Of a DNA stretch of 64,000 nt, positions 9,764-18,403 are shown in pieces. Where the stretch lies: positions 992,001 to 1,056,000 of the forward strand of contig CAVWJX010000005.1 in the NCBI GenBank assembly GCA_963755435.1, in the 5' to 3' direction. The stretch comes from AP-15 sp963755435. Its GTDB lineage: Bacteria > Pseudomonadota > Alphaproteobacteria > ATCC43930 > CGMCC-115725. The position numbers and the translations under genes are program-made. How positions within the stretch are numbered: position 1 is the stretch's first letter; each line of letters begins with the position of its first letter. The notes under the pieces are model-generated. The model did no database searches. It was given only the letters and a program-made list of their open reading frames with translations, and was not told where the DNA came from.

Positions 9764-10760
9764 CCGGCAGCGGCGTGGCGCTCCGGGCCACGGCCCGGCC
9801 GTGCCCGCGCTCGGCCAAAAGCTTGTCGAAATAGGCGATGGTGCGCGCGAGGCCGTCCTTGAGCTCGGTGCGGGGGTGCCAGCCCAGCACCGCCTCGGCC
9901 TGGGCGATGTCCGGGCAGCGCTGTACCGGGTCGTCCACCGGGAGCGGCCGGCGCACGATCGTCGAGCGCGAGCCGGTCAAGGCGATGACCCGCTCGGCGA
10001 GTTCGGCGACCGAGATTTCGACCGGATTGCCGAGATTGACCGGCCCGGTAATGTCGTCGGCCGCGGCCATTAGCGCGACGAACCCGTCGATCAGATCGTC
10101 GACATAGCAGAAGGCGCGGGTCTGGGTGCCCTCGCCGTAGAGGGTGATCGGCTCGTTCTGCAGCGCCTGCACGATAAAATTGGAGACGACCCGGCCGTCG
10201 TTCGGATGCATGCGCGGCCCGTAGGTATTGAAGATGCGGGCGACGCGGATCTTCAAGCTGTGCTGGCGGTAGTAGTCGAAGAACAGGGTCTCGGCACAGC
10301 GTTTACCCTCGTCGTAGCAGGCGCGCGGCCCGATCGGGTTGACATTGCCGCGATAGCTCTCCTGCTGCGGATGCATCGTCGGGTCGCCATAGACCTCGGA
10401 GGTCGAAGCCTGGAAGATCTTGGCCTTCAGCCGTTTGGCCAGCCCCAGCATGTTGATCGCGCCGATCACACTGGTCTTGGTGGTCTGCACCGGATCGAAC
10501 TGGTAATGGATCGGCGAGGCCGGGCAGGCGAGATTGTAGATTTCGTCGACCTCGACAAACAGCGGATGGGTAATGTCGTGACGCATCGCCTCGAAATGCG
10601 GGTTGCCCAACAGCCGGGCGACGTTGTCCTTGCGCCCGGTGAAGTAGTTGTCGACGCAAAGCACGTCGTCGCCACGGCCGACGAGCCGTTCGCACAGATG
10701 CGAGCCGAGAAACCCGGCGCCGCCGGTGACGAGAACGCGCTTGGCAACGACGCTGGTCAT
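9756..10760 (-). CDS. UDP-glucuronate decarboxylase (UDP-xylose synthase)
   Basis: A 334-residue short-chain dehydrogenase of the extended type that would convert UDP-glucuronate to UDP-xylose. Visible are the NAD motif GGAGFLGSHL at about 12, the TSEVYGDP serine region, YDEGKR carrying the catalytic Tyr and Lys, and family-typical stretches ACPASPIHYQ, RIFNTYGPRM and YGEGTQTRAFCYVDDL. These are characteristic of UXS-type decarboxylases. It follows the UDP-glucose dehydrogenase gene on the same strand (59 bases), which supplies its substrate. Confidence 0.9.
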   Translation of the reverse strand: MTSVVAKRVLVTGGAGFLGSHLCERLVGRGDDVLCVDNYFTGRKDNVARLLGNPHFEAMRHDITHPLFVEVDEIYNLACPASPIHYQFDPVQTTKTSVIGAINMLGLAKRLKAKIFQASTSEVYGDPTMHPQQESYRGNVNPIGPRACYDEGKRCAETLFFDYYRQHSLKIRVARIFNTYGPRMHPNDGRVVSNFIVQALQNEPITLYGEGTQTRAFCYVDDLIDGFVALMAAADDITGPVNLGNPVEISVAELAERVIALTGSRSTIVRRPLPVDDPVQRCPDIAQAEAVLGWHPRTELKDGLARTIAYFDKLLAERGHGRAVARSATPLPVK

Positions 10761-10819
10761 CTGGGGACCTTCCGGTTGGAGTGTTGGCCGGCTGGAGGGT
10801 TGGCGCCGAGCGGCGGCGG

Positions 10820-12160
10820 TCAGGCGAGCGCCCGCAATTGCGGCCGGGCCGTGTGCGCCGCGCGGCCGATGCTGACATAGGACAGACCGGCGGCGACCAT
10901 CTCGTGCGGCTGGTAGACATTGCGCAGATCAATCACCAGCGGCCTTGCCAGCAGCATTCCGACGCGGGCCAGATCGAGCGCGCGAAAGGCATTCCATTCG
11001 GTCAGTAGCACGAGCGCGTCGGCGCCGGCCATGGTTGCGTAGGCGTCCGCGCAATAGTCGAGTTCGGGCAGCAGCTTTCGCGCCTCGTCCATCCCCTCGG
11101 GGTCGTAGACGCGAATCTTCGCCCCGGCGGCGGCGAGGCGCGGCAGGATCGCGAGGCTCGGGCTGTCGCGCATGTCGTCGGTATTGGGCTTGAAGGTCAG
11201 CCCGAGCACGGCAAGGGTCGTGCCGGCGACGGTGCCGCCGCAAGCGGCGATGATCTTGTCGGCCATGCGCTCCTTGCGCGCATCGTTGGCCTGCACCACG
11301 GTCTCGACGATCGCCAAGGGTGCTTCGACTTCGCGCGCGGTGCGCACCAGGGCGCGGCAATCCTTCGGAAAGCAGGAGCCGCCAAAACCCGGCCCGGCAT
11401 GCAGGAACTTGCGGCCGATGCGGCCGTCGAGGCCGATCCCCTTGGCCACGTCCTGCACGTCGGCGCCGACCCGTTCGCACAGGTCGGCAATCTCGTTGAT
11501 AAAGGTGATCTTGGTCGCGAGAAAGGCGTTCGCCGCATATTTGATCAGCTCGGCGGTTTCGATGTCGGTGAACAGCATCGGCGTCTCAAGGAGATAGAGC
11601 GGGCGGTAGAGTGCGCGCAGGATCGCGCGGGCGGGTTCGCTATCGGCGCCGATCACCACCCGGTCGGGGCGCATGAAATCCTCGATCGCCGAGCCTTCGC
11701 GCAGGAATTCGGGGTTGGAGGCGACATCGAAGCCGCCCGGCGGGTGCGTCCGTCGCAGGATCTCGGCGACCTCGCGGCCGGTGCCGACCGGCACCGTCGA
11801 TTTGGTCACCACCACGGCATATCCGGTCAAGGCCCGCCCGATCTCGGCGGCGGCGGCGTGGACGTAGGACAGATCGGCATGGCCGTCGCCGCGTCGCGAT
11901 GGCGTGCCGACCGCGATGAAGACGGCGTCGGCGCCGGCGACCGCGCGCGGCAGATCGGTGGTGAATGAAAGCCGCCCCGCCGCTGTGTTCCGGGCCACCA
12001 GCGCTTCGAGCCCGGGCTCGAAGATCGGCATCTGGCCGTGCTCCAGCCGGGCGATTTTGGCTTGGTCCTGGTCGACGCAGGCGACCTCCACCCCGAACTC
12101 GGAAAAGCACGCTCCCGAGACCAGCCCGACATACCCGGTTCCGATTATCGCGATGCGCAT
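10820..12160 (-). CDS. ugd: UDP-glucose 6-dehydrogenase
   Basis: A 446-residue NAD-dependent enzyme oxidising UDP-glucose to UDP-glucuronate. N-terminal Rossmann motif GTGYVGLVSG, the FIAVGTPS segment, catalytic Cys in GGSCFPKD and the C-terminal UDP-binding domain with TFKPNTDDMRDSPS are all present. The start at 12160 gives the standard MRIAIIGTGYVG beginning. The frame stays open much further upstream, but that stretch is antisense to galE. It forms a two-gene pathway with the downstream decarboxylase. Confidence 0.96.
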   Translation of the reverse strand: MRIAIIGTGYVGLVSGACFSEFGVEVACVDQDQAKIARLEHGQMPIFEPGLEALVARNTAAGRLSFTTDLPRAVAGADAVFIAVGTPSRRGDGHADLSYVHAAAAEIGRALTGYAVVVTKSTVPVGTGREVAEILRRTHPPGGFDVASNPEFLREGSAIEDFMRPDRVVIGADSEPARAILRALYRPLYLLETPMLFTDIETAELIKYAANAFLATKITFINEIADLCERVGADVQDVAKGIGLDGRIGRKFLHAGPGFGGSCFPKDCRALVRTAREVEAPLAIVETVVQANDARKERMADKIIAACGGTVAGTTLAVLGLTFKPNTDDMRDSPSLAILPRLAAAGAKIRVYDPEGMDEARKLLPELDYCADAYATMAGADALVLLTEWNAFRALDLARVGMLLARPLVIDLRNVYQPHEMVAAGLSYVSIGRAAHTARPQLRALA

Positions 12161-12367
12161 CTTTGGTCCGATCCTCGCGCCAATGCAGCACAGAAACGTC
12201 GGGTCGCCGGGCTTATTCCCCCGCCGGTTTCGCCCCGCCTTGTTCTGAGCGGGCTTATTCCACCACAGCCGCCCCGCGGCAAGCCGCCGCATTGGCGTGC
12301 CGCGCCGGAAGCGCCGAGGCAGATAATCCGTTATGATGCAATCAGGAGTCCAATTCGGCAGAGCGCC

Positions 12368-13348
12368 ATGTCGCAAGCGGTGCTGGTAACCGGCGGGGCG
12401 GGCTATATCGGCTCGCACGCCTGCAAGGTGCTGGCCGCGGCCGGCTGGCGTCCCATCGTGTTCGACAACCTGTCGCGCGGGCGGCGCGAGGCGGTGCGCT
12501 GGGGGCCGCTGGTCGAGGGCGATCTCGCCGACCGGGCCCGGCTCCGCTGCGCCATCGCCGAGCACCGGGTGACGGCGGTCATGCATTTTGCCGGCTATGC
12601 CTATGTCGGCAAATCGGTGGCCGATCCGGCGCTCTACTACCGCAACAATCTCGAGGGCAGCTTGGCCTTGCTGGAGGCGATGCGCGAGACCGGGGTCGGC
12701 GAGATCGTGTTTTCCTCGACCTGCGCCACCTATGGTGTCCCCGACCGGGTGCCGATCGGCGAGAGCGCGCCGCAGCGCCCGGTCAATCCCTATGGCGAAA
12801 CCAAGCTCGCCATCGAGCGCGCCTTGCACTGGTACGGCGCCGCTTACGGCCTGCGCTCGGTCAAGTTGCGCTACTTCAATGCCGCCGGCGCCGACCCCGA
12901 CTGCGAAATCGGCGAATGCCACGAGCCCGAGACCCACCTCATTCCGCTGGTGCTGCAAGCCGCGCTCGGGCAGCGGCCGCGGATCGAGATCTACGGCACC
13001 GATTACCCGACCCCGGACGGGACCGCGATCCGCGACTACGTCCATGTCCACGATCTGGCGATCGCCCACCTGCGAGCACTCGAGCGCCTGCGCCAGGGCG
13101 GCGCCAGCATCGCGGTCAATCTGGGCACCGGCAGCGGCCACTCGGTGCGCGAGGTGATCGCCGCCGCCGAGGCGGTCAGCGGCCGCAGGGTTCCGGCCCG
13201 CGCCGCCCCGCGCCGTTCGGGCGATCCCGCCGCACTGGTCGCCGACCCCAGCCTGGCGGCGGAGATTTTGGGTTGGCGCGCCCGGCATTCCGATCTCGAC
13301 ACGATCATCCGCACCGCCCTTGCCTGGCAGACCAGCGCGTCGCGGTGA
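12368..13348 (+). CDS. galE: UDP-glucose 4-epimerase
   Basis: A 326-residue enzyme interconverting UDP-glucose and UDP-galactose. The NAD motif GGAGYIGSHACK sits at residues 8-19. The catalytic Ser lies in FSSTCATYG and the Tyr-Lys pair in YGETK. RYFNAAGADPDCEIGE and DYPTPDGTAIRDYVHVHDLA are GalE hallmarks. I chose ATG 12368 because the NAD motif then starts near residue 8. It is divergent from ugd, with about 207 bases between the starts. Confidence 0.94.
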   Translation: MSQAVLVTGGAGYIGSHACKVLAAAGWRPIVFDNLSRGRREAVRWGPLVEGDLADRARLRCAIAEHRVTAVMHFAGYAYVGKSVADPALYYRNNLEGSLALLEAMRETGVGEIVFSSTCATYGVPDRVPIGESAPQRPVNPYGETKLAIERALHWYGAAYGLRSVKLRYFNAAGADPDCEIGECHEPETHLIPLVLQAALGQRPRIEIYGTDYPTPDGTAIRDYVHVHDLAIAHLRALERLRQGGASIAVNLGTGSGHSVREVIAAAEAVSGRRVPARAAPRRSGDPAALVADPSLAAEILGWRARHSDLDTIIRTALAWQTSASR

Positions 13349-13519
13349 AGCTGCAGGTTGCACGCTCGTTCCCGCTGGTGGTCAGGCCGACCCCCCGGCT
13401 GGCGTGGAATAGGCTGGCCGGCAAAGGCCGGCAGGAATGAATCGGACGATTATCCGTTATGCCAGCGCTGCCCCTGTCAACCGTCGGGAGAGCGGCATCG
13501 GTCCCGGGAGAGGTCGAGG

Positions 13520-16117
13520 ATGACCCTGGTCGACACCGACGCGGATGCGGCGCGCCCCGCCTTGCTGCCGCGCGCGCCGGTCGAGCCGGCGGCGGCGATC
13601 CGGGTCAGCGGCAAGTTCTTTTTTGCCGGCGAACGGAAGCACTTCGTCAAGGGCGTCACCTACGGCACGTTTCAGATCGGCAGCCATGGCGCGCCGTTTC
13701 CCGAGCCGGCGGTCGTCGAGCGCGATTTCGGCCTGATGGCCGAGGCCGGGGTCAATACGGTCCGGGTGTTCACGGTGCCGCCGCTGTGGCTGCTCGACGC
13801 GGCCCAGCAGGCGGGGTTGCGGGTGCTGGTCGGGCTGCCCTGGTCGCAGCACGTAACCTTTCTCGACAGCCGGGCGACGCAGGCCGAGATCCGCGCGGCG
13901 GTCAGCGCCGGGGTTCGCGCCTGCGCCCGCCATCCGGCGGTCTTCGCCTATCTGGTCGGCAACGAGATCCCGCCCGACATGGTCCGCTGGCATGGCGCGG
14001 AGCCGGTGCGGCACTTTCTGAAGGGCCTGGTCGGCCTGGTCAAGCAAGAGCACCCGCAGGCGCTGGTCAGCTATGCCAACTTTCCGTCGACCGAGTACCT
14101 GACCGTCGACTTCACCGATTTTGTCTGCTTCAACGTCTATCTGCACGACCAGGCCGCGTTCGCCCGCTATGTCGCGCGGCTGCACAACCTTGCCGTCGAC
14201 CGGCCGCTGGTGTTGACCGAATTCGGCGTCGATTCGCGGCATGAGGGCGAGGAGGAACAGCGCCGGGTCCTGTCGTGGCAGGTCCGCACCGCGTTTGCCG
14301 CCGGGGTTGCCGGGACCTGCGTGTTCGCGTGGACCGACGAATGGTTCACCGGCGGCCACCTGGTCGAGGACTGGGCGTTCGGCCTGGTCGACCGGGAGCG
14401 GCGGCCCAAGCCGGCGCTGGATGAAGTCGAGCGCGCCTATATGGGCCCGCTGCCGCCGCCGCTGGCGCATTACCCGCCGGTCTCGGTCGTGGTCTGCGCC
14501 TACAATGCCGAGCGCACCATCGATGCCTGCCTCGCCTCGCTCGCGGTGCTCAACTATCCCGATTACGAGGTCATTGTCGTCAATGACGGCTCGCGCGACC
14601 GCACCCTCGAAATCGCCGAGAGCTATCCTTATTGCCGGATCATCAGCCAGCCGAACAAGGGCCTGAGCGTCGCCCGCAATGTGGGCGCCGAGGCGGCCTG
14701 CGGCGAGATCGTGGCCTATACCGATAGCGATTGCGTCGCCGATCCCGACTGGCTGACCTACCTCGTCGCCCGGATGGAGACGGGTGGGCTCAGCGCCTGC
14801 GGCGGACCGAATTTCCCGCCCCCCGAGGACAGCCTGGTGCCGGCTGCGGTCGCGGTGGCCCCGGGCGGCCCGACCCATGTGCTGCTGAGCGACGAAGTGG
14901 CCGAACACATCGCCGGCTGCAACATGGCGTTCCGGCGCGAGACCTTGCTCGGCCTCGGCGGCTTCGACCCGGTCTACCGAGCCGCCGGCGATGACGTCGA
15001 CATCTGCTGGCGCTTCCAGGATGCCGGCCATGTCATCGGCTTCAGCCCGGCGGCGATCGTGTGGCATTTCCGCCGCAACACGGTCAAAGCCTATTGCGAC
15101 CAGCAGCGCGGCTACGGCAAGGCCGAGGCCCTGGTCTATTCGAAGCATCCATTCCGCTTCAACCTGTTCGGCCAGGCCAAATGGCTCGGCCGGATCTATG
15201 GCGATCTGTCGACCTCGCTGCTGCTGTCGCGTCGGCCGGTGATCTATTCGGGGGTGTTCGGGCGCGGCCTGTTCCAGACCCTCTACGAGCCGCCATCCTC
15301 GCTGACCGCCTATCTGCCGCTGACCTTCGAGTGGAGCGCGGCGGCCCTCGTTCTGGCGCTCGGCGCGGTCGTCGGCGGCGGCTGGTGGGGGCTCTGCGCG
15401 GTGCCGTTGCTGGTCACCTGGGCGATGTGCGTCAACGGCGCGCTGAGGGCGCCGATCGACGCGCGTTTCACCGGGCTGAAGGCGCGCGCGCTGGTGGCGC
15501 TGCTGATCTATCTGGGTCCGCTGCTGCGCGGCTGGGAGCGGGTCAGATGGCGGCTTCGCGAGCACCGCGCGCAGCCGCGTCTGGCGCCGGCGGCGACCGA
15601 GCAGCGCGCCCGGATCGCGTGGCCGCGGCGCGCCTTTCACCTCGCCTATTGGAGCGAAGCCGGCATCGAGAAGGAGGTGCTGCTCGGCGGGTTGATGGAT
15701 TTCCTGGCGCGGCAGAAATATTTCATCATGCCCGACACCGGCTGGAGCAGTTGGGATCTGGAGATCGCCCGCGGCCTGTGCAGCCGCGCACTGGTCACGG
15801 TCTGCGTCGAAAACCATGGCGGCGGCAAGCGGCTGTTGCGGGTGCGCTGCGCGATGCGGCTGTCGCGCTTCGCTCTTTTTCTGTTGCGCTTTTATGCGAT
15901 CGCGACGGCCCTCGCATTGATCCTTGGCTGGCCGCTGGCGGCGGCGGCGATTGGCGGGGCCGGGCTGGTCAATTTCGCGGTCATGTCGGTCCGTCTCGGC
16001 GGCTTTGCCCGGATGATGCACCGCATCGTCGAAACCGTCGCCAGGCCGGCCGGTCTCGTTGCGCTGGCGCCGCTGGCGCGCTCGCGAAGTTCGGCCGTCG
16101 CGCCGCAGACCGCTTGA
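13520..16117 (+). CDS. fusion of a clan-A glycoside hydrolase domain and a membrane family 2 glycosyltransferase
   Basis: An 865-residue multidomain protein. Residues 28-310 resemble a (beta/alpha)8 hydrolase of clan GH-A: an Asn-Glu pair at 148-149 (VGNEIPP) fits the acid/base and Glu234 in LTEFGVD fits the nucleophile. Residues 319-560 are a GT2 transferase: VSVVVCAYNAERT, VVNDGSRD, TDSDC as the metal-binding DxD (402-404), and GDDVDICWRF. Membrane segments follow (about 610-670), then a soluble stretch and two more hydrophobic segments near the end. It probably polymerises or transfers a sugar at the inner membrane and may trim the product. GGGAGAGG precedes ATG 13520. It is followed by an ABC exporter. 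Confidence 0.85.
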   Translation: MTLVDTDADAARPALLPRAPVEPAAAIRVSGKFFFAGERKHFVKGVTYGTFQIGSHGAPFPEPAVVERDFGLMAEAGVNTVRVFTVPPLWLLDAAQQAGLRVLVGLPWSQHVTFLDSRATQAEIRAAVSAGVRACARHPAVFAYLVGNEIPPDMVRWHGAEPVRHFLKGLVGLVKQEHPQALVSYANFPSTEYLTVDFTDFVCFNVYLHDQAAFARYVARLHNLAVDRPLVLTEFGVDSRHEGEEEQRRVLSWQVRTAFAAGVAGTCVFAWTDEWFTGGHLVEDWAFGLVDRERRPKPALDEVERAYMGPLPPPLAHYPPVSVVVCAYNAERTIDACLASLAVLNYPDYEVIVVNDGSRDRTLEIAESYPYCRIISQPNKGLSVARNVGAEAACGEIVAYTDSDCVADPDWLTYLVARMETGGLSACGGPNFPPPEDSLVPAAVAVAPGGPTHVLLSDEVAEHIAGCNMAFRRETLLGLGGFDPVYRAAGDDVDICWRFQDAGHVIGFSPAAIVWHFRRNTVKAYCDQQRGYGKAEALVYSKHPFRFNLFGQAKWLGRIYGDLSTSLLLSRRPVIYSGVFGRGLFQTLYEPPSSLTAYLPLTFEWSAAALVLALGAVVGGGWWGLCAVPLLVTWAMCVNGALRAPIDARFTGLKARALVALLIYLGPLLRGWERVRWRLREHRAQPRLAPAATEQRARIAWPRRAFHLAYWSEAGIEKEVLLGGLMDFLARQKYFIMPDTGWSSWDLEIARGLCSRALVTVCVENHGGGKRLLRVRCAMRLSRFALFLLRFYAIATALALILGWPLAAAAIGGAGLVNFAVMSVRLGGFARMMHRIVETVARPAGLVALAPLARSRSSAVAPQTA

Positions 16118-16172
16118 TGCACCGGGCCGGCCCGGCCGCGGGCGCCTAGGCGAAACCGCAAAATCCGTCGCG

Positions 16173-17957
16173 ATGCTGAAGCAGCTCCTCCCCTATCTGC
16201 GCCCCTATCGCGGGCAGGTCGCTTGGGCCTTGGCGCAAGTATTCCTGATCACCGGCTTCGAATTGTTGAAGCCGTGGCCGCTGCAGGTGGTGATCGACGA
16301 CGTGCTGGGCGGCAAAAAGATCCCGGTCGCGGCGTTGCAAGGGCTGCCGGTGAGCCGGCTGCTGCTCCTCGCCTGTCTCGGCATCGTCGTGGTTCAGCTC
16401 GGCGGCGGCGGGCTCACCCTGCTGCACAACTACACGACGATCCGCGTCGGCCAGAACATGGTCAACGATCTGCGCGGCGCGCTCTATGCCCATCTGCAGC
16501 GCCTCAGCCTGGCCTTTCACAGCCGGCAGCGGGTCGGCGATCTGCTCTATCGCGTCACCGCCGACAGCTTTGCCGTACAGACGATGATCATGAACGGGGC
16601 CTTGCCGATCCTGTCGGCAGTGGTCCTCTTGGGCGGCATGCTGTTCATCCTGTTCCCGCTCGATCCGAGCCTGACCCTGCTGGCGCTGACCGTCGTGCCG
16701 GTGCTGTTCGCGCTGATTTCCGGGTTCAACCGCAAGATCATCGATGTCGCCACCGAGGTGCGCACCACCGAGAGCCGGGTCTATTCCCTGGTGCAGTGGG
16801 CGATGTCGTCGATCAAAGTGGTGCAGGCGTTCACCCGCGAGGAAGACGAGCATCGCCGGTTCATGGGCGCGAGCCGGCAGAGCCTGCGCGCGACCTTGCG
16901 CCTCTACAGCTGGCAGACGCTTTATTCGGGCGCGGTCAACGCGGTGATCGCCGGCGGCACCGCACTCGTCGTCTATGCCGGCGCGCATGCGGTCCTCTCC
17001 GGCGCGCTGACCATCGGCCAGCTGATTGTCTTCATCTCCTACCTGGCCCAGCTCTACGCCCCGATCAACCAGATCACCCAGAGCTGGGGGCTGATCGCCG
17101 GGGCGCGAGTTGGCGCGCGCCGGGTGTTCGAGGTGCTCGACACCGAGCCCGACCTCGTGGACGGCGGCCGCAGCTTTCCGCCGCAGGGCGCCGGCGGGCG
17201 GGTCGCCTGGCGCCGGGTCGATTTCCGCTATCGCCCGCAGACCCCGGTCCTGAGCGGCATCGATCTCGAGGTCGAGCCCGGCGCCAGGATTGCGATCGTC
17301 GGCGCGACCGGGGCCGGCAAATCGACCTTGCTCGGCCTGCTGCCGCGGTTTTTCGATCCGACCCTAGGTGCTGTCGAGATCGATGGCGTCGATCTGCGCC
17401 AATACAGCCTCAAATCGTTGCGCAGCCAGATCGCGCTGGTGTTGCAGCCGCCGCTGATCTTTCCACTGTCGGTGCGCGACAACATCGCCTATGGCCGGCC
17501 GGGCGCCGACGATGCAGCAATCGGACGGGCGGCCCGCCTCGCGCGCATCGACGATCTGATCAACGCGCTGCCGCAGGGCTACGACACCGTGATCGGCGAA
17601 TCCGGCGTCTCGCTGTCCGAGGGCGAAAAGCAGCGGGTGACGATCGCCCGCGCGCTGCTGCGCGATGCCCCGATCCTGATCCTCGACGAGCCGACCTCGG
17701 CGCTCGACGTCGCCACCGAGGCGCTGGTGATGGAAGGGATCGAGCGCCTGATGGCCGGCCGCACCACGTTCATCATCGCCCACCGGCTGTCGACGGTGCA
17801 GCGCTGCGACCGCATCGTCGTGCTGAAAGACGGGGTCATTGCCGAGCAGGGCGATCTGCGCGAGCTGCTGCGGCGCGACGGCATCTTCGCCGGGTATTAC
17901 CGCACCCAGTTCGCCTCCGGCCATTCGTCTCCGAGCGAGATTGCCGTGGCTGGTTGA
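16173..17957 (+). CDS. ABC exporter, fused membrane and ATPase domains (MsbA-like)
   Basis: A 594-residue half-transporter. The membrane domain covers about 1-325. The nucleotide-binding domain follows, with Walker A GATGAGKST (about 375), Q-loop LVLQPPLIF, a variant signature LSEGEKQR in place of LSGGQ, Walker B ILILDEPTSALD and the H-loop IAHRLST. It begins 55 bases after the glycosyltransferase fusion and is on the same strand, so export of a glycan or lipid-linked product is a reasonable inference. The substrate itself is not visible in the sequence. Confidence 0.9.
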   Translation: MLKQLLPYLRPYRGQVAWALAQVFLITGFELLKPWPLQVVIDDVLGGKKIPVAALQGLPVSRLLLLACLGIVVVQLGGGGLTLLHNYTTIRVGQNMVNDLRGALYAHLQRLSLAFHSRQRVGDLLYRVTADSFAVQTMIMNGALPILSAVVLLGGMLFILFPLDPSLTLLALTVVPVLFALISGFNRKIIDVATEVRTTESRVYSLVQWAMSSIKVVQAFTREEDEHRRFMGASRQSLRATLRLYSWQTLYSGAVNAVIAGGTALVVYAGAHAVLSGALTIGQLIVFISYLAQLYAPINQITQSWGLIAGARVGARRVFEVLDTEPDLVDGGRSFPPQGAGGRVAWRRVDFRYRPQTPVLSGIDLEVEPGARIAIVGATGAGKSTLLGLLPRFFDPTLGAVEIDGVDLRQYSLKSLRSQIALVLQPPLIFPLSVRDNIAYGRPGADDAAIGRAARLARIDDLINALPQGYDTVIGESGVSLSEGEKQRVTIARALLRDAPILILDEPTSALDVATEALVMEGIERLMAGRTTFIIAHRLSTVQRCDRIVVLKDGVIAEQGDLRELLRRDGIFAGYYRTQFASGHSSPSEIAVAG

Positions 17958-18403
17958 ACGGCAGTCAGACTTATTCTCTAAAATCGCGAACTCGGCGAGT
18001 TCAACGCTGGGCCAAACCAGGTACTGCCCAATCCTGGCCCTCTCTTCGCCACAACTTCTTCAAATTTGGCAAGATACGGCGATCGCGCTGTGGCGACGAG
18101 CGCGGCGGTGACTGACCGACGGTGGTCCGAACCAGCAACATTTCTGTCCACTGTCAGATACTGATTGGCCAAAATTCAAAAGTTAATGATTGAATGTTGT
18201 CAGCTTGCCCGAGAGCCGCTAGGGTGCCGACCTCTCAAGGTGCCGCCAGCTCGATATTCATCCTGGCCTCGGGGGACGATCGGCTCGGCCGGAATGCCCG
18301 GCCGTCCGCCTCATGGTTGGAGCATCGACGGCGACGCTGCGCGTTGACCTAGCCGCAACCTGGTCCGATCGGACATCCACGGTTCGGCGCCGGGTGGGGA
18401 AAC
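17958..18403. other. 446-base intergenic region, no supported gene
   Basis: Lower in G+C than its surroundings, with AT-rich patches around 18160-18200. A perfect 7-bp inverted repeat, CGGCCGG/CCGGCCG at 18286-18304 with a 5-base loop, is not followed by a T-run, so it is not a convincing terminator. Short open frames exist on both strands but lack plausible start sites or family features. Confidence 0.5.

Noticed and set aside
12038..12367. Upstream extension of the galE frame by about 110 codons
   Set aside because: It is antisense to ugd, and the NAD motif of GalE should lie near the N-terminus, as it does with ATG 12368.
12161..13363. Extension of the ugd frame by about 400 codons
   Set aside because: It runs antisense through galE. 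The conserved MRIAIIGTGYVG start lies at 12160.
17978..18172. Minus-strand 64-codon frame in the 446-base gap
   Set aside because: It needs a TTG start without a ribosome site and shows no conserved pattern.
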